Source: an uncultured Bacteroidales bacterium
GTDB taxonomy: Bacteria; Bacteroidota; Bacteroidia; Bacteroidales; UBA932
Direction of reading: 5' to 3'
Assembly (NCBI GenBank): GCA_947179325.1
Contig: CAMXAU010000003.1
Span: 62,001-126,000 of the forward strand
DNA: 64,000 nucleotides
Shown here: positions 45,908-55,148 of the stretch, piece after piece
How positions within the stretch are numbered: position 1 is the first letter of the stretch
Layout: each line of letters starts with the position of its first letter
Made by a program: the position numbers and the translations under genes
The notes under the pieces: model-generated
What the model was told of the DNA's origin: nothing
Seen by the model: the letters and a program-made list of their open reading frames with translations, nothing else
Databases searched by the model: none

Positions 45908-48900
45908 TTAAAATGTTATGTTGAATCCGAAATTGTATATCCTCACGTTCGGATACGTGTTGGAATCACCGGAAGTGGTCCCTTCTGGGTCAATGTCAAG
46001 CCTGTTCAGCTCCGAGAAGAGGGTCAGAAGGTTATATCCGTTGACAAACAGCCTCATTGAAGAGATGCCCATCCTTCCGAGCCTCGGGAATGCAGACGAG
46101 CTGAAGGTATATGAGACCTCGGCTGTCTTGAGCCGGAGATACGAGGCATCCATCAGCCACAGGGAAGAATCCTGTATGTTATGCGACTTGTTCTGGAAAG
46201 TAAGCCTCGGGAACATTGCATCACGGTTTTCCTCCGTCCATCTTCCATCAGCCAGGAATTTCAGGAGCATACGTCCGTTGTTGGTACCGAAAGGGTTGCG
46301 GTATTCCCCGGTCAGCATCCTTGAGGCATGGAGCGCACCCGTCCACTGCATGGAGAATCCAAGCCCCTTCCAGTTGAATCCCGCCACAAGGCCGAAGACA
46401 TAGTCAGGACGCTGGCCATACCCGAGCCAGGTCTTGTCATTCCCGTCAATCTTACCGTCCCCGTTAAGGTCCCGGTAGAGTACATCGCCTGGACGCAGGT
46501 TTCCTGCCGACATAGACGGAAGCAGAGGTGTGCCGTCACTGCCCTTTTTCAGTTCACCGCTTTCATCGAAATCATCAGGTATGAGGAAACGGTCGAAGAC
46601 ATAGCCGTATGTCAGGCCTGTGCTCAGGCCAGTCTGGGCCATATAGGGATAATTAGGGACAACCTCGTCCATATATATGATCTTGTTCTTCGACCACGAC
46701 ATGTTTGCAGTGAGAGAATACTCGAAATCACGCGCCCTGTCCATCCAGCCGAGCGACAGTTCATATCCATGGTTCTTTACCTGGCCAAGGTTTATGAGCG
46801 GAAGATTTATATCCGCGATTGAAGGAAGCGTATTCCTTGTCGAGAGGATGTCCCTGCGGTCCTCGAAGAAGACATCAGCAGTGAATGAGAGACGATAGTT
46901 GAGCAGTTTGAGGTCAAGCCCGTAATTCTGCTTTGCGCATTTCTCCCACGTCACATCCAGGTTCCCCATCGTATTCTCCTTCGCATCAGGAAGAAGCGTA
47001 GAGCCGGCATCAGAGCCGAACTGCCAGCTGCCATTTCCGGCCCAGACGTTGTTCAGTCCTGTCCATGAGCCGTCAAGATACAGGAACCTCTCCCCTGAAT
47101 ATTTGTCGTTCCCGACAATTCCATATGACGCCCTGACCTTAAGGAAATCTATGACACGCTGCCTTTTCATGAATTTCTCCTCCGAAATGATCCATCCGGC
47201 TGAGACTGACGGGAAGAAGCCGAAACGCTTTCCTGGCGCAAAATTCTCGGAGCCGTTGTATCCGGCATTGAAGTCCACCATATACCGCTTGTCATAGCTG
47301 TATGTGACCCTGCCGACATACCCGACATATCCTGTCGGGATAGAAGTATATTGTGAAGGATAATATGTCTTGCTCTGGTTGTACAGGAGCAGGCCTGTGA
47401 CCTCATGCCTGCCGAATGACCTCGCATAGCTGACACTAAGCTCGGCATACCAGTTACGGCCCAGCGCCTTTGCGCTCTCATTATATGAAAGAGGCTCATC
47501 CAGGCCTTTGACGCCATCTGTCTGATAGACGATTGTACGGTCAAACCGTGGATCGGAGAAATCCATTCCAGGCTGGGTGAGGGAGCCGAGATAGATAGGG
47601 ATATATGCGCTGTCCGCCCCTACCGGTCCACGTGCGACCATGATTGAATAATTGCTGTTGTACGAGCCTTTGAGAGTGGCGCTCAGCCCCTTTGTGACAC
47701 AGTCAAGGTTCTGCTCAAGGCTCATGTCTATGTTCAGCACATTGGATGTCTCAACGCCATGCCCGTAATTGTAATACTGGTCCAGCCCGCTCTCCCCGAG
47801 AATGGAGATATATTTCATGGATGTATTGCGGATATGCCTGCCGTCAACGAATCCCGGGCCGGCAAACGGGACTGCCCACATGACATTTCTCCACAGCATG
47901 TCAGTGTTGTAAGGTGAATTCTTCTTGCCGACATGCCCTCCTATATTCAGGCGCAGAAGCGTAGTGTTCGTCACATCTATGTCCAGGTTCGCCCTGTAGT
48001 TGTACCTGTCATATGTATAGTTCGGATTGTAGTTCTCATAGTAGCGGCGCAGCATACCGTCCTGGTACAGATATCCGAGCGAGACAAAGTAACGGAACCT
48101 GTCACCTCCCCCGGAAACTGTAAGGTTATGCTGAGTCTGCCATGAATAATCCTTGAATATATATTTGTTCCAGTCCACATCGGGGAACATTATCGGGTCC
48201 TCGCCTGTACGGAACATCTCGACCACGGCCGGCGAGAATGTAAGCTTGTCCGGAGACAGGGACGGATTGTCCCCAAGCTGGGCTTCATTGTAAAGGGTGG
48301 CATACGTGTAGCTGTCAACTCCATGAAGATTACGGAGCGACTGGGTAAGCCCGGCCTGCGAAGTCCATGAGATCTGCGGCTTTCCGCTGCTTCCCCTCCT
48401 TGTGGTGACAAGCAGGACCCCGTTTGCACCCCTCACACCGAATACGGCTGTCGAAGAGGCGTCCTTGAGGACTGTTATGCTCTCTATTTCATTCGGGTCC
48501 ATTGAAGAGAACTCCCGTTCTACACCATCCACCAATATCAGCGGCCTGGAAGCCGCATCTGTCAGTGAACCGGTACCTCGTATGTATATGGTCGCCTCAT
48601 CCGCTCCAGGCTGGCCGGACATCTGCACAGACGAGACTCCAGTCAGCGCACCGGAAAGGGCATTCGCGACACTTCCGCCAGGAGACCTGAGGAGCTGTTC
48701 CGTCCCGACAGACACGATTGACCCGGTTACGGACATCTTGCTCTGCCTGCCATATGCTATGACCTGCACCTCATCAAGCAGCTGGCTGTCCTCCTTAAGC
48801 CTGACCACAAGAGGGCGGTCTCCGTCCGGCACGACCTCGGCCGCCTCGTATCCAAGATAGAAGACCTCGAATACGACATTCTGTACATCTCCCGGGACAG

Positions 48901-49135
48901 TTATTGTGAACTGCCCGTCAATATCGGTATCTGTACCCGTCATTGTTCCCTTTATCCTGACTGTCACTCCCGGCAAAGGCTCGGAAGTGGCATCATCCAG
49001 GACTGTTCCCCTGAATGTCCTGCCGTCAATTGCCCCGGCCTGCACGCCATATGGCCTTCCGCCCCCGGCCGAGAAAGCCGGAAGCGGAGCCATGATAAGC
49101 AAGACAGCAAACAGATGTGTGCATAATTTCAGCAT
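45908..49135 (-). CDS. SusC-like TonB-dependent receptor (PUL 2, first pair)
   Basis: A 1075-residue outer-membrane receptor with signal peptide, a carboxypeptidase-D-like extension (about residues 40-110: FRGTVLDDATSEPLPGVTVR), a TonB-box region (LDEVQVIAYG), the plug (VANALSGALTGVSSVQMSGQ, ATIYIRGTGSLTDAASRPL) and a barrel ending in YNFGFNITF. There is no STN domain, consistent with regulation by the hybrid two-component system upstream. It sits between the phosphodiester-glycosidase-like gene (34-base gap) and its SusD partner (3-base gap). Confidence 0.96.
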   Translation of the reverse strand: MLKLCTHLFAVLLIMAPLPAFSAGGGRPYGVQAGAIDGRTFRGTVLDDATSEPLPGVTVRIKGTMTGTDTDIDGQFTITVPGDVQNVVFEVFYLGYEAAEVVPDGDRPLVVRLKEDSQLLDEVQVIAYGRQSKMSVTGSIVSVGTEQLLRSPGGSVANALSGALTGVSSVQMSGQPGADEATIYIRGTGSLTDAASRPLILVDGVEREFSSMDPNEIESITVLKDASSTAVFGVRGANGVLLVTTRRGSSGKPQISWTSQAGLTQSLRNLHGVDSYTYATLYNEAQLGDNPSLSPDKLTFSPAVVEMFRTGEDPIMFPDVDWNKYIFKDYSWQTQHNLTVSGGGDRFRYFVSLGYLYQDGMLRRYYENYNPNYTYDRYNYRANLDIDVTNTTLLRLNIGGHVGKKNSPYNTDMLWRNVMWAVPFAGPGFVDGRHIRNTSMKYISILGESGLDQYYNYGHGVETSNVLNIDMSLEQNLDCVTKGLSATLKGSYNSNYSIMVARGPVGADSAYIPIYLGSLTQPGMDFSDPRFDRTIVYQTDGVKGLDEPLSYNESAKALGRNWYAELSVSYARSFGRHEVTGLLLYNQSKTYYPSQYTSIPTGYVGYVGRVTYSYDKRYMVDFNAGYNGSENFAPGKRFGFFPSVSAGWIISEEKFMKRQRVIDFLKVRASYGIVGNDKYSGERFLYLDGSWTGLNNVWAGNGSWQFGSDAGSTLLPDAKENTMGNLDVTWEKCAKQNYGLDLKLLNYRLSFTADVFFEDRRDILSTRNTLPSIADINLPLINLGQVKNHGYELSLGWMDRARDFEYSLTANMSWSKNKIIYMDEVVPNYPYMAQTGLSTGLTYGYVFDRFLIPDDFDESGELKKGSDGTPLLPSMSAGNLRPGDVLYRDLNGDGKIDGNDKTWLGYGQRPDYVFGLVAGFNWKGLGFSMQWTGALHASRMLTGEYRNPFGTNNGRMLLKFLADGRWTEENRDAMFPRLTFQNKSHNIQDSSLWLMDASYLRLKTAEVSYTFSSSAFPRLGRMGISSMRLFVNGYNLLTLFSELNRLDIDPEGTTSGDSNTYPNVRIYNFGFNITF

Positions 49136-49169
49136 AATGTCCGCTATTGCATGTTTTCAGTAATAATGA

Positions 49170-50798
49170 TTATCTTGCATTGAAACAATATACGCAAGCT
49201 GCATTCTGGTCATTGATACCGGCGACCTTCACCCCGTCTATGAACAGCGACGGCATGAATGAATCCTCAGCATAATAGTCACCTCCTGCATAGCATATAT
49301 CTGTCCATCCGAGTTCATAGAGGACGTACGCAGCCTGTGAGATTGTCATGCTCTTTGAAGTTACCAGGGCAAGCCCTATCTTGTTGTCAAGCGTCTTGCC
49401 TATAAATGACCTTGTCCTCCCCATGCTGTTGTACCCATGGCCAAAGGTCTCTGAATCGCCGTCATTTATCAGGAGGTCGATATATGTCAGTTTCCTGCCA
49501 TCACGTACCACCATCGGGTTCACATAGGTCGCGTCTGTCACATCCCACACTTCACCGGCATAGGAGACAGCCTCCTTGCGCGGCCTGAAATTGTCATCCG
49601 TCACCCTTTCTCCATATACTATCCCGAAGTCTTCATAGTTGAAATAAGGCAGCACCTTGAGAGTCCCGTCCACAGACGCCGCCTGCGATATCTTCATCGT
49701 GCCGTCCCCAGTGAAGCCTACAAATGTCCCGAAGTTTCCTTCCCACCAGGACTCGCCGGCAGCCTTGACCATGTTTCCACCAATCTTGAGCATAGGCTTC
49801 TGCGCTGCTGGTGCACCGGTCATGGAGATGGCCGCCCTGACATAGTCAGGAGCTTCTTCCGCCACAAGGTTTCCTGAGAATGAGGCGGCATCGAATGTCG
49901 CGATATAGAACTCGCACGAAGCGATGCTGACCTTCTCGCGTGAATCAGGATAGTCACCGAGGAAACCGCATTTTGCAATCTGGGTCTCCACAGAGCCATT
50001 GCAGTTCCACCACTGGTCTGTTTCAGCCCCCGTATTCTGCGCAGGTACCTGCTTCAGGAGTGATTCTGCCTTCCAGACGCTCAGGGAAGGATATTTCGCT
50101 TTCCAGTCCGATGCTGTAATATCTGAGAAGCCCCATTCTGAAGGGCTCTTGATAGCCGCAGTATAGTCCAGCCTTACAGTAAATTCACGCTCTACGCCGC
50201 CGGACATGACTGAGACCACAGAAGGCCCGTCTGAAAGGTCCCATGCCTTCTGAGAGACTGACGCCCCTTCGATAAGCGCCCCTTCACCAAAGACAATCAC
50301 TACATTGCTCCTGTCCATACCCGCCTGGTATGTGATGATGAACTCCTTCGCTGAAGGGCTGAATATAATGGGATAGCCCCCCTCAACGGTAATCTTCGAT
50401 GCATCAGCCACAGGAAGCGCACTTGACGTGACCGCGACGCTGTATATTACATTTTTCTTGTCCGGGCTCTTGAAATAGATATCCTCACCGGCCTCATAGT
50501 CAGAAGGGTCAGACGGCCAGGACAATGTGTAGCCGTCATTGAGCGCGACATCCAGCCTTGACCCGGAGAAATTCTCAGCCTTGTCGAACGCGAAAAGGAT
50601 TGTCAATGCCTGATGGTCTGCAACCCCATCCACTGTCTCGCCGTCAGCGGTAACAGAAATCCTTGAAAATGGTTCTGCAGCATATCCGCCTTTGCCAGGC
50701 CCGTCTGACGGAGTCTTCTCACACGAGACAGACATTGTCAATGTTGCTGCAATGATTGCCGGAAAAGCCAGTTTCCCGAAAGAAAATCTTGTTTTCAT
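49170..50798 (-). CDS. Lipoprotein with C-terminal phosphodiester glycosidase (NAGPA)-like domain
   Basis: A 542-residue lipoprotein, start ATG 50798 (MKTRFSFGKL), lipobox near Cys26 (MSVSC). Residues about 35-260 hold two or three immunoglobulin-like repeats of the kind seen in surface lipoproteins. Residues about 290-540 resemble the NAGPA fold (family of the enzyme that removes GlcNAc from GlcNAc-1-phospho-mannose): MLKIGGNMV, FGTFVGFTGDGTMKI, NPMVVRDGRK, SMGRTRSFIGKT and TISQAAYVLYELGWTDICYAGG. The usual NLDGGGSS loop is replaced by YAGGDYYAEDS, so activity is not assured. It is the first gene after the sensor and probably leads the PUL 2 transcript. Confidence in the fold is moderate. 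Confidence 0.62.
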   Translation of the reverse strand: MKTRFSFGKLAFPAIIAATLTMSVSCEKTPSDGPGKGGYAAEPFSRISVTADGETVDGVADHQALTILFAFDKAENFSGSRLDVALNDGYTLSWPSDPSDYEAGEDIYFKSPDKKNVIYSVAVTSSALPVADASKITVEGGYPIIFSPSAKEFIITYQAGMDRSNVVIVFGEGALIEGASVSQKAWDLSDGPSVVSVMSGGVEREFTVRLDYTAAIKSPSEWGFSDITASDWKAKYPSLSVWKAESLLKQVPAQNTGAETDQWWNCNGSVETQIAKCGFLGDYPDSREKVSIASCEFYIATFDAASFSGNLVAEEAPDYVRAAISMTGAPAAQKPMLKIGGNMVKAAGESWWEGNFGTFVGFTGDGTMKISQAASVDGTLKVLPYFNYEDFGIVYGERVTDDNFRPRKEAVSYAGEVWDVTDATYVNPMVVRDGRKLTYIDLLINDGDSETFGHGYNSMGRTRSFIGKTLDNKIGLALVTSKSMTISQAAYVLYELGWTDICYAGGDYYAEDSFMPSLFIDGVKVAGINDQNAACVYCFNAR

Positions 50799-50959
50799 AA
50801 CTGTCATTAATTTAGTGAACATAAAAGTGGCATGCCGCTTCCCCCAAGATGTGGAGCGGACGCAGACACAAAGTAAACAACAGTAATCCCTGACGAGGTC
50901 GAAAATTTTCCGTATTAGGTAGATTAAATCACAACACACTGTCTATCAAAACCATACAA
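50799..50959 (-). other. Intergenic region upstream of PUL 2 structural genes
   Basis: A 160-base space between the sensor/regulator stop and the first structural gene, on the same strand. This is where HTCS binding would be expected. I see no exact TTTG-N19-TAnnTTTG promoter; a TACTTTG lacking one spacer base lies near 50875. No repeat clear enough to name an operator was found. Confidence 0.45.
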
Positions 50960-53900
50960 TCAGACATGACATTCGGCGATAAATTCTTTCGGAGTCTTCC
51001 CGAACTTCTTCTTGAAGCATGTGCTGAAATATTTCGGGTCGTTGAAACCGATAGAATATGCAAGGTCGCTGATGTGCAGATCCGCCTGTTCTGTCATAAG
51101 ACGGCTTGCCACGGTCAGCCTGACATTGAGGATGAACGCTGCCGGTGTAAGCCCTGTCAGTGACTTCAGCTTTTCCGACAGGACAGTCTTCGAGACACCC
51201 ATGGCCTCCGTGAATTCCTGCAGCCCGAAACCGCTGTCACTGTAGGATGAATTCACGACATCAATGGCTTTCTGTATGAACACCTCGTCCACCGGAGTAT
51301 AGTCAAGGGACGCCACATCGAACACAAGCTGCTTACGGAAATCCGCACCACGGCGCTCCCTCCTCTTCAGGCAGTTCGTCACCTGGGCATAGAGCACCGG
51401 GAAACTGCACGGCTTGCTGACATAGCCGTCCGCACCGGACTCCCATCCCTCTATCTGGTCCTTGTCTGTCCTCTTGGCTGTAAGCAGTATAACAGGGATA
51501 TGGGAATATTCCACATTTCCCTTGATGGCACGGCAAAGCTCTATCCCGTCCATGCCTGGCATCATGACATCTGATATTATCAGGTCCACGGTATTGCCAC
51601 GGGAAAGATATTCAAGCACCGCCATCCCAGAGCCTGCTGTGACAATGCTGAAATAGCCTGACAGCAGATTGTCAAGAAGCATGCACAGTTCCTCATTGTC
51701 ATCGGCAATCATTACCGTATAGTTTCCCGAAGACTTGAATGCGCCATCCGGCAGTGGCAATGCCCCTTTACAGAAAGGGACTTCATTAACTGCAACGCCA
51801 AGCGTCTCGTCCACTTCTTCAGGAGAATAGCTGTCCCTTGATACAGGAATCGACACTATGAAGCAGTTTCCCTTTTCCTCTGCAGCTGTGACCCTTACAG
51901 TGCCATGATGCAGGTTGACCAGGTCCTTGACAAGTGAAAGCCCGATTCCCGTACCGATGGTGTTGTATCTGCGGTAATCACCATCATAGAAACGCTTGAA
52001 AAGGCCGTCAATTGTCGCGGCATCCATAAGTTTCCCCGTATTCGCGACCTCTATGACAGCCATTCCTGAGCTGTCAAGGGAAAGCTCCACAGAGATACAT
52101 CCGTCATCCGGTGTATATTTTGTCGCATTAGAGACAAGGTTATAGACAATCTTGTCAACCTTGTCAGGATCAAACCATGCCCATATCACGTCCGGGTCGC
52201 TCGCGAACCGGATATTCTGGCTGCGGTGCTGTACAAGCGGAAGAAAGGCATCTGTACATCCCTTCACGAATGAACTGAGGTCATTGTACCCGACAGAGAG
52301 CTTCAGGTTTCCGCTCTCCATTTTACGGAATTCAAGAATCTGCTGGATAAGCCTCATCAGCCTCGTCGCATTTGCACCCATTACAGGCAATATGCCCTGC
52401 ATCCCCGATTCTCCTGACACCCACAGGTTCTCCACAGATGCCATTATTATGCTCAATGGCGTCATCAGTTCATGGGTGACATTGGTAAAGAAATTAAGCT
52501 TAAGCTGATTAAGCTCCTTGATCTTGGCTTTCTCCATTTTCTCAAGCCGGATTTTCCCGAGCATCTTGACGCGGTATATCAGAAAACGGACAAAAGCATA
52601 CAATATGCATCCAAAGAGAACGGCATACAGAAGAACAGCCCACCAAGAGAGCCATGGAGACGGCTTTATCCTTATCTCCAGCGTCTTCTCCGCACTGCTG
52701 TTGCCATAGACATCCTGCCCTTTCAGATGAAACACATATTTCCCCGGAGGAAGATTATGATACTCAGCAGAATGCTTTCCGGCTGCAGCCACAATGTCTT
52801 CACGGTCATATCCGTCAAGCCTGTATGTATATATGTTCCCTCCCGGATCCACATAGTTCATCAGTGAGAATGACAAAGTGAAGTTATTGTCAAGGTGCGA
52901 CAGCACAATCCGGCCTGAATAATCAACATCGCTGCAGGATATGCGCTTCCTGTCCTTTTCCGGGAGAGACCGCAGCGACACACCGTTTATCCTGAAATCA
53001 GTGAATGCAATCGCGGAGCGGACGCTCTCCGGCTTAATACGGCCTGTATCAAACGCCACAATCCCACGGGAACTGCCAAGCAGCAGCCTTCCGTCCGGGA
53101 GCACTGCCGAGGAATTGGAATTGAAAGAGAAAGCCTCCCCGGAAGAGGCTGGAGAATAGAAATTGAGATTGCCCATTCTGTCCGGCCTGCCCTCGGGGAC
53201 AAACGAGATGACGACATCGGATGTAGTCATCCACATCCTCCCGGACATGTCCTCGACAATATTGTTCACTCCCCTGTTGTCTATCACAGACATGTAGGTT
53301 ATCGTTTCAAATTCATCAGTATCGGCATTGTACCATGACAGGCCGTCATACATCGACCCGGCCCAGACCCAGCCCCTTGAATCAACATGCAGGCAGGATA
53401 TGTTGTTTGAATCATGCCTCTTTCCGACTGAATACCTCCGGCACTCACCCGTCTGCATAGAAATCCTTACAATCCCGCCATGGGTCGATGCGATCCAGAC
53501 ACTTCCGTCTATCCCCTGCCTTATGGCAATGACAGAGCCGGCATCGTCAATCATCCCGTCTGCACCGTGATGATATTCACCTATAGGACTTACACTCCCC
53601 AGTGTATCCAGGACGAACAGCCCATCCCTTGTCGCAATCCACATGCAGTTGTCCTTGTCCTCCATCATGGCCGTGACACCGGAATATGCAATACGGTTGT
53701 CATCGACAGTCCTGACATCATGGGACTCCTCGTCATAGAACCATACGCCTCGGCTATATGTGCCGAAACAGATTTCACCCGACCGCCTGCTGCGCATTAT
53801 TACATCGACAGATGATGTGTAAGGCATATTGGAGAAGCCAGGAATATCATGATAATCAGCCGCTGTCCCCGATGAGGCATCATAGAGGATCATGCCATAT

Positions 53901-55033
53901 CCTATCAGGCCGAGCCAATACCTGTCCTCTCCTGCATGGAAAATGCTCCTCACCGAACTTGTATAGTGGCTGTCACGTACATTGCCGAGGTGATCTACCG
54001 TGAAATCGCCCTCCACACCTTCAACACGGCACAGCCCTCCACAGAACATGCTCAGCCACATTGTCCCGTCTGAAGCCCTGAGGATGGAGCTGACCTCATT
54101 GTACGGCAGGTCATATGGACCTGTCCCCGGGACATAGTTACGGAAATCAGAGACTCCGGCGCCGGTATGCGGAAGGATGCTCAGGCCGCTGCGGGAGCTT
54201 ACCCAGATCCTGCCGTCAGGGTCCTGGTTTATATCATAGACTATATTGTCAAGGAGGGAGCATGGCTCTGCGTCATCATGCACAAAGAGCCTCCGCCCCG
54301 ATATTTCATCCCCGGACAAGGACAGACGCAGAAGCCCCATATCCCATGTCCCGATCCAGATATTCCCATCATTGTCCTCGAATATGGCGTCTGCATACTT
54401 CATTACCGGATCATCATATGCAATCATGCACCCTGACGCATGTCCATATCTGTAGAGACCGTTTTCACATGCAGCAATCCAGATATCCCCCCTGCTGTCC
54501 TCAATCATTGCAGACACACCTACAATTGAAAGGCTGTCTGCCCCCATCATTTCAAATGCCTCCTCTCCCCGCCTCTTCCTGAAGACACCGCTGCTCCCGC
54601 CTACCCAGATATCCCCGGAAGAAGTGCTGATTATATCCCTGGCATCTATATCAGGGAGCATGCTTCGCGGCACCTGCCCTGTCCTTCCTGTCTTCCTGTC
54701 CAATGTGAACACCCCTTTCTGGGCTGCAATCCACAGGATTCCGTCCAGGTCCTCTGCAACAACATTGAGATGGCAGTTGAAAAGCGCCCCATTGGCTGAG
54801 TCCAGACCATATGTAACTACATCATATCCGTCATAGCGGACCAGGCCGTTATATGTAGGCAGCCATATGAAGCCTTCTGAATCCTGGAACAGGATGCGGA
54901 CCTCCGTGGTAGGAAGCAGTCCCGACGGGACCGGCACGAACCTCAGGTCATTGCCCATGCGGGCAGTCGAAGAATAAGCTAAAAGCGGGCAAATGGCAGC
55001 AGCCAGAAACAGGAGCAATCGTCTCAAATCCAT
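50960..55033 (-). CDS. Hybrid two-component system sensor/regulator (HTCS)
   Basis: A 1357-residue one-protein signalling system. After the signal peptide, residues about 25-690 form two seven-bladed propellers of reg_prop repeats (many copies of a D..G.IW pattern), then a Y_Y_Y domain (about 700-785), a membrane helix (about 797-820), the kinase phosphoacceptor His854 in VTHELMTPLSII, the ATP-binding domain (NATKYTP, GTGIGLSLVK), a receiver with Asp1155 in IISDVMMPGMDG and an AraC-type DNA-binding domain at the end (VSKTVLSEKLKSLTGLTP, GFNDPKYFSTCFKKKFGKTP). Periplasmic oligosaccharide binding would activate PUL 2. Start ATG 55033 fits the promoter at 55086-55056; ATG 55045 is the alternative. 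Confidence 0.95.
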   Translation of the reverse strand: MDLRRLLLFLAAAICPLLAYSSTARMGNDLRFVPVPSGLLPTTEVRILFQDSEGFIWLPTYNGLVRYDGYDVVTYGLDSANGALFNCHLNVVAEDLDGILWIAAQKGVFTLDRKTGRTGQVPRSMLPDIDARDIISTSSGDIWVGGSSGVFRKRRGEEAFEMMGADSLSIVGVSAMIEDSRGDIWIAACENGLYRYGHASGCMIAYDDPVMKYADAIFEDNDGNIWIGTWDMGLLRLSLSGDEISGRRLFVHDDAEPCSLLDNIVYDINQDPDGRIWVSSRSGLSILPHTGAGVSDFRNYVPGTGPYDLPYNEVSSILRASDGTMWLSMFCGGLCRVEGVEGDFTVDHLGNVRDSHYTSSVRSIFHAGEDRYWLGLIGYGMILYDASSGTAADYHDIPGFSNMPYTSSVDVIMRSRRSGEICFGTYSRGVWFYDEESHDVRTVDDNRIAYSGVTAMMEDKDNCMWIATRDGLFVLDTLGSVSPIGEYHHGADGMIDDAGSVIAIRQGIDGSVWIASTHGGIVRISMQTGECRRYSVGKRHDSNNISCLHVDSRGWVWAGSMYDGLSWYNADTDEFETITYMSVIDNRGVNNIVEDMSGRMWMTTSDVVISFVPEGRPDRMGNLNFYSPASSGEAFSFNSNSSAVLPDGRLLLGSSRGIVAFDTGRIKPESVRSAIAFTDFRINGVSLRSLPEKDRKRISCSDVDYSGRIVLSHLDNNFTLSFSLMNYVDPGGNIYTYRLDGYDREDIVAAAGKHSAEYHNLPPGKYVFHLKGQDVYGNSSAEKTLEIRIKPSPWLSWWAVLLYAVLFGCILYAFVRFLIYRVKMLGKIRLEKMEKAKIKELNQLKLNFFTNVTHELMTPLSIIMASVENLWVSGESGMQGILPVMGANATRLMRLIQQILEFRKMESGNLKLSVGYNDLSSFVKGCTDAFLPLVQHRSQNIRFASDPDVIWAWFDPDKVDKIVYNLVSNATKYTPDDGCISVELSLDSSGMAVIEVANTGKLMDAATIDGLFKRFYDGDYRRYNTIGTGIGLSLVKDLVNLHHGTVRVTAAEEKGNCFIVSIPVSRDSYSPEEVDETLGVAVNEVPFCKGALPLPDGAFKSSGNYTVMIADDNEELCMLLDNLLSGYFSIVTAGSGMAVLEYLSRGNTVDLIISDVMMPGMDGIELCRAIKGNVEYSHIPVILLTAKRTDKDQIEGWESGADGYVSKPCSFPVLYAQVTNCLKRRERRGADFRKQLVFDVASLDYTPVDEVFIQKAIDVVNSSYSDSGFGLQEFTEAMGVSKTVLSEKLKSLTGLTPAAFILNVRLTVASRLMTEQADLHISDLAYSIGFNDPKYFSTCFKKKFGKTPKEFIAECHV

Positions 55034-55055
55034 ATAAACAAGCATAAGGAAGCAG

Positions 55056-55086
55056 CAAAAGTATGAAATTCCGGACGATGTTCCAA
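55056..55086 (-). promoter_or_regulatory. Promoter of HTCS gene
   Basis: On the minus strand TTG (55086-55084), 20 bases, TACTTTTG (55063-55056): consensus Bacteroidota promoter. Transcription would start about 55050, giving a 17-base leader to ATG 55033. Confidence 0.7.
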
Positions 55087-55092
55087 CATAGA

Positions 55093-55123
55093 TTGGCAGG
55101 ATTGAATAAAAAGCCTACCTTTG
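55093..55123 (+). promoter_or_regulatory. Promoter of gpsA operon
   Basis: TTG at 55093-55095, 20 bases, TACCTTTG at 55116-55123: consensus promoter starting about 25 bases before the gpsA ATG. Divergent from the HTCS promoter; the two -33 elements are 6 bases apart. Confidence 0.72.
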
Positions 55124-55148
55124 CATCCTGGTCAAAAACAGATTTTAT

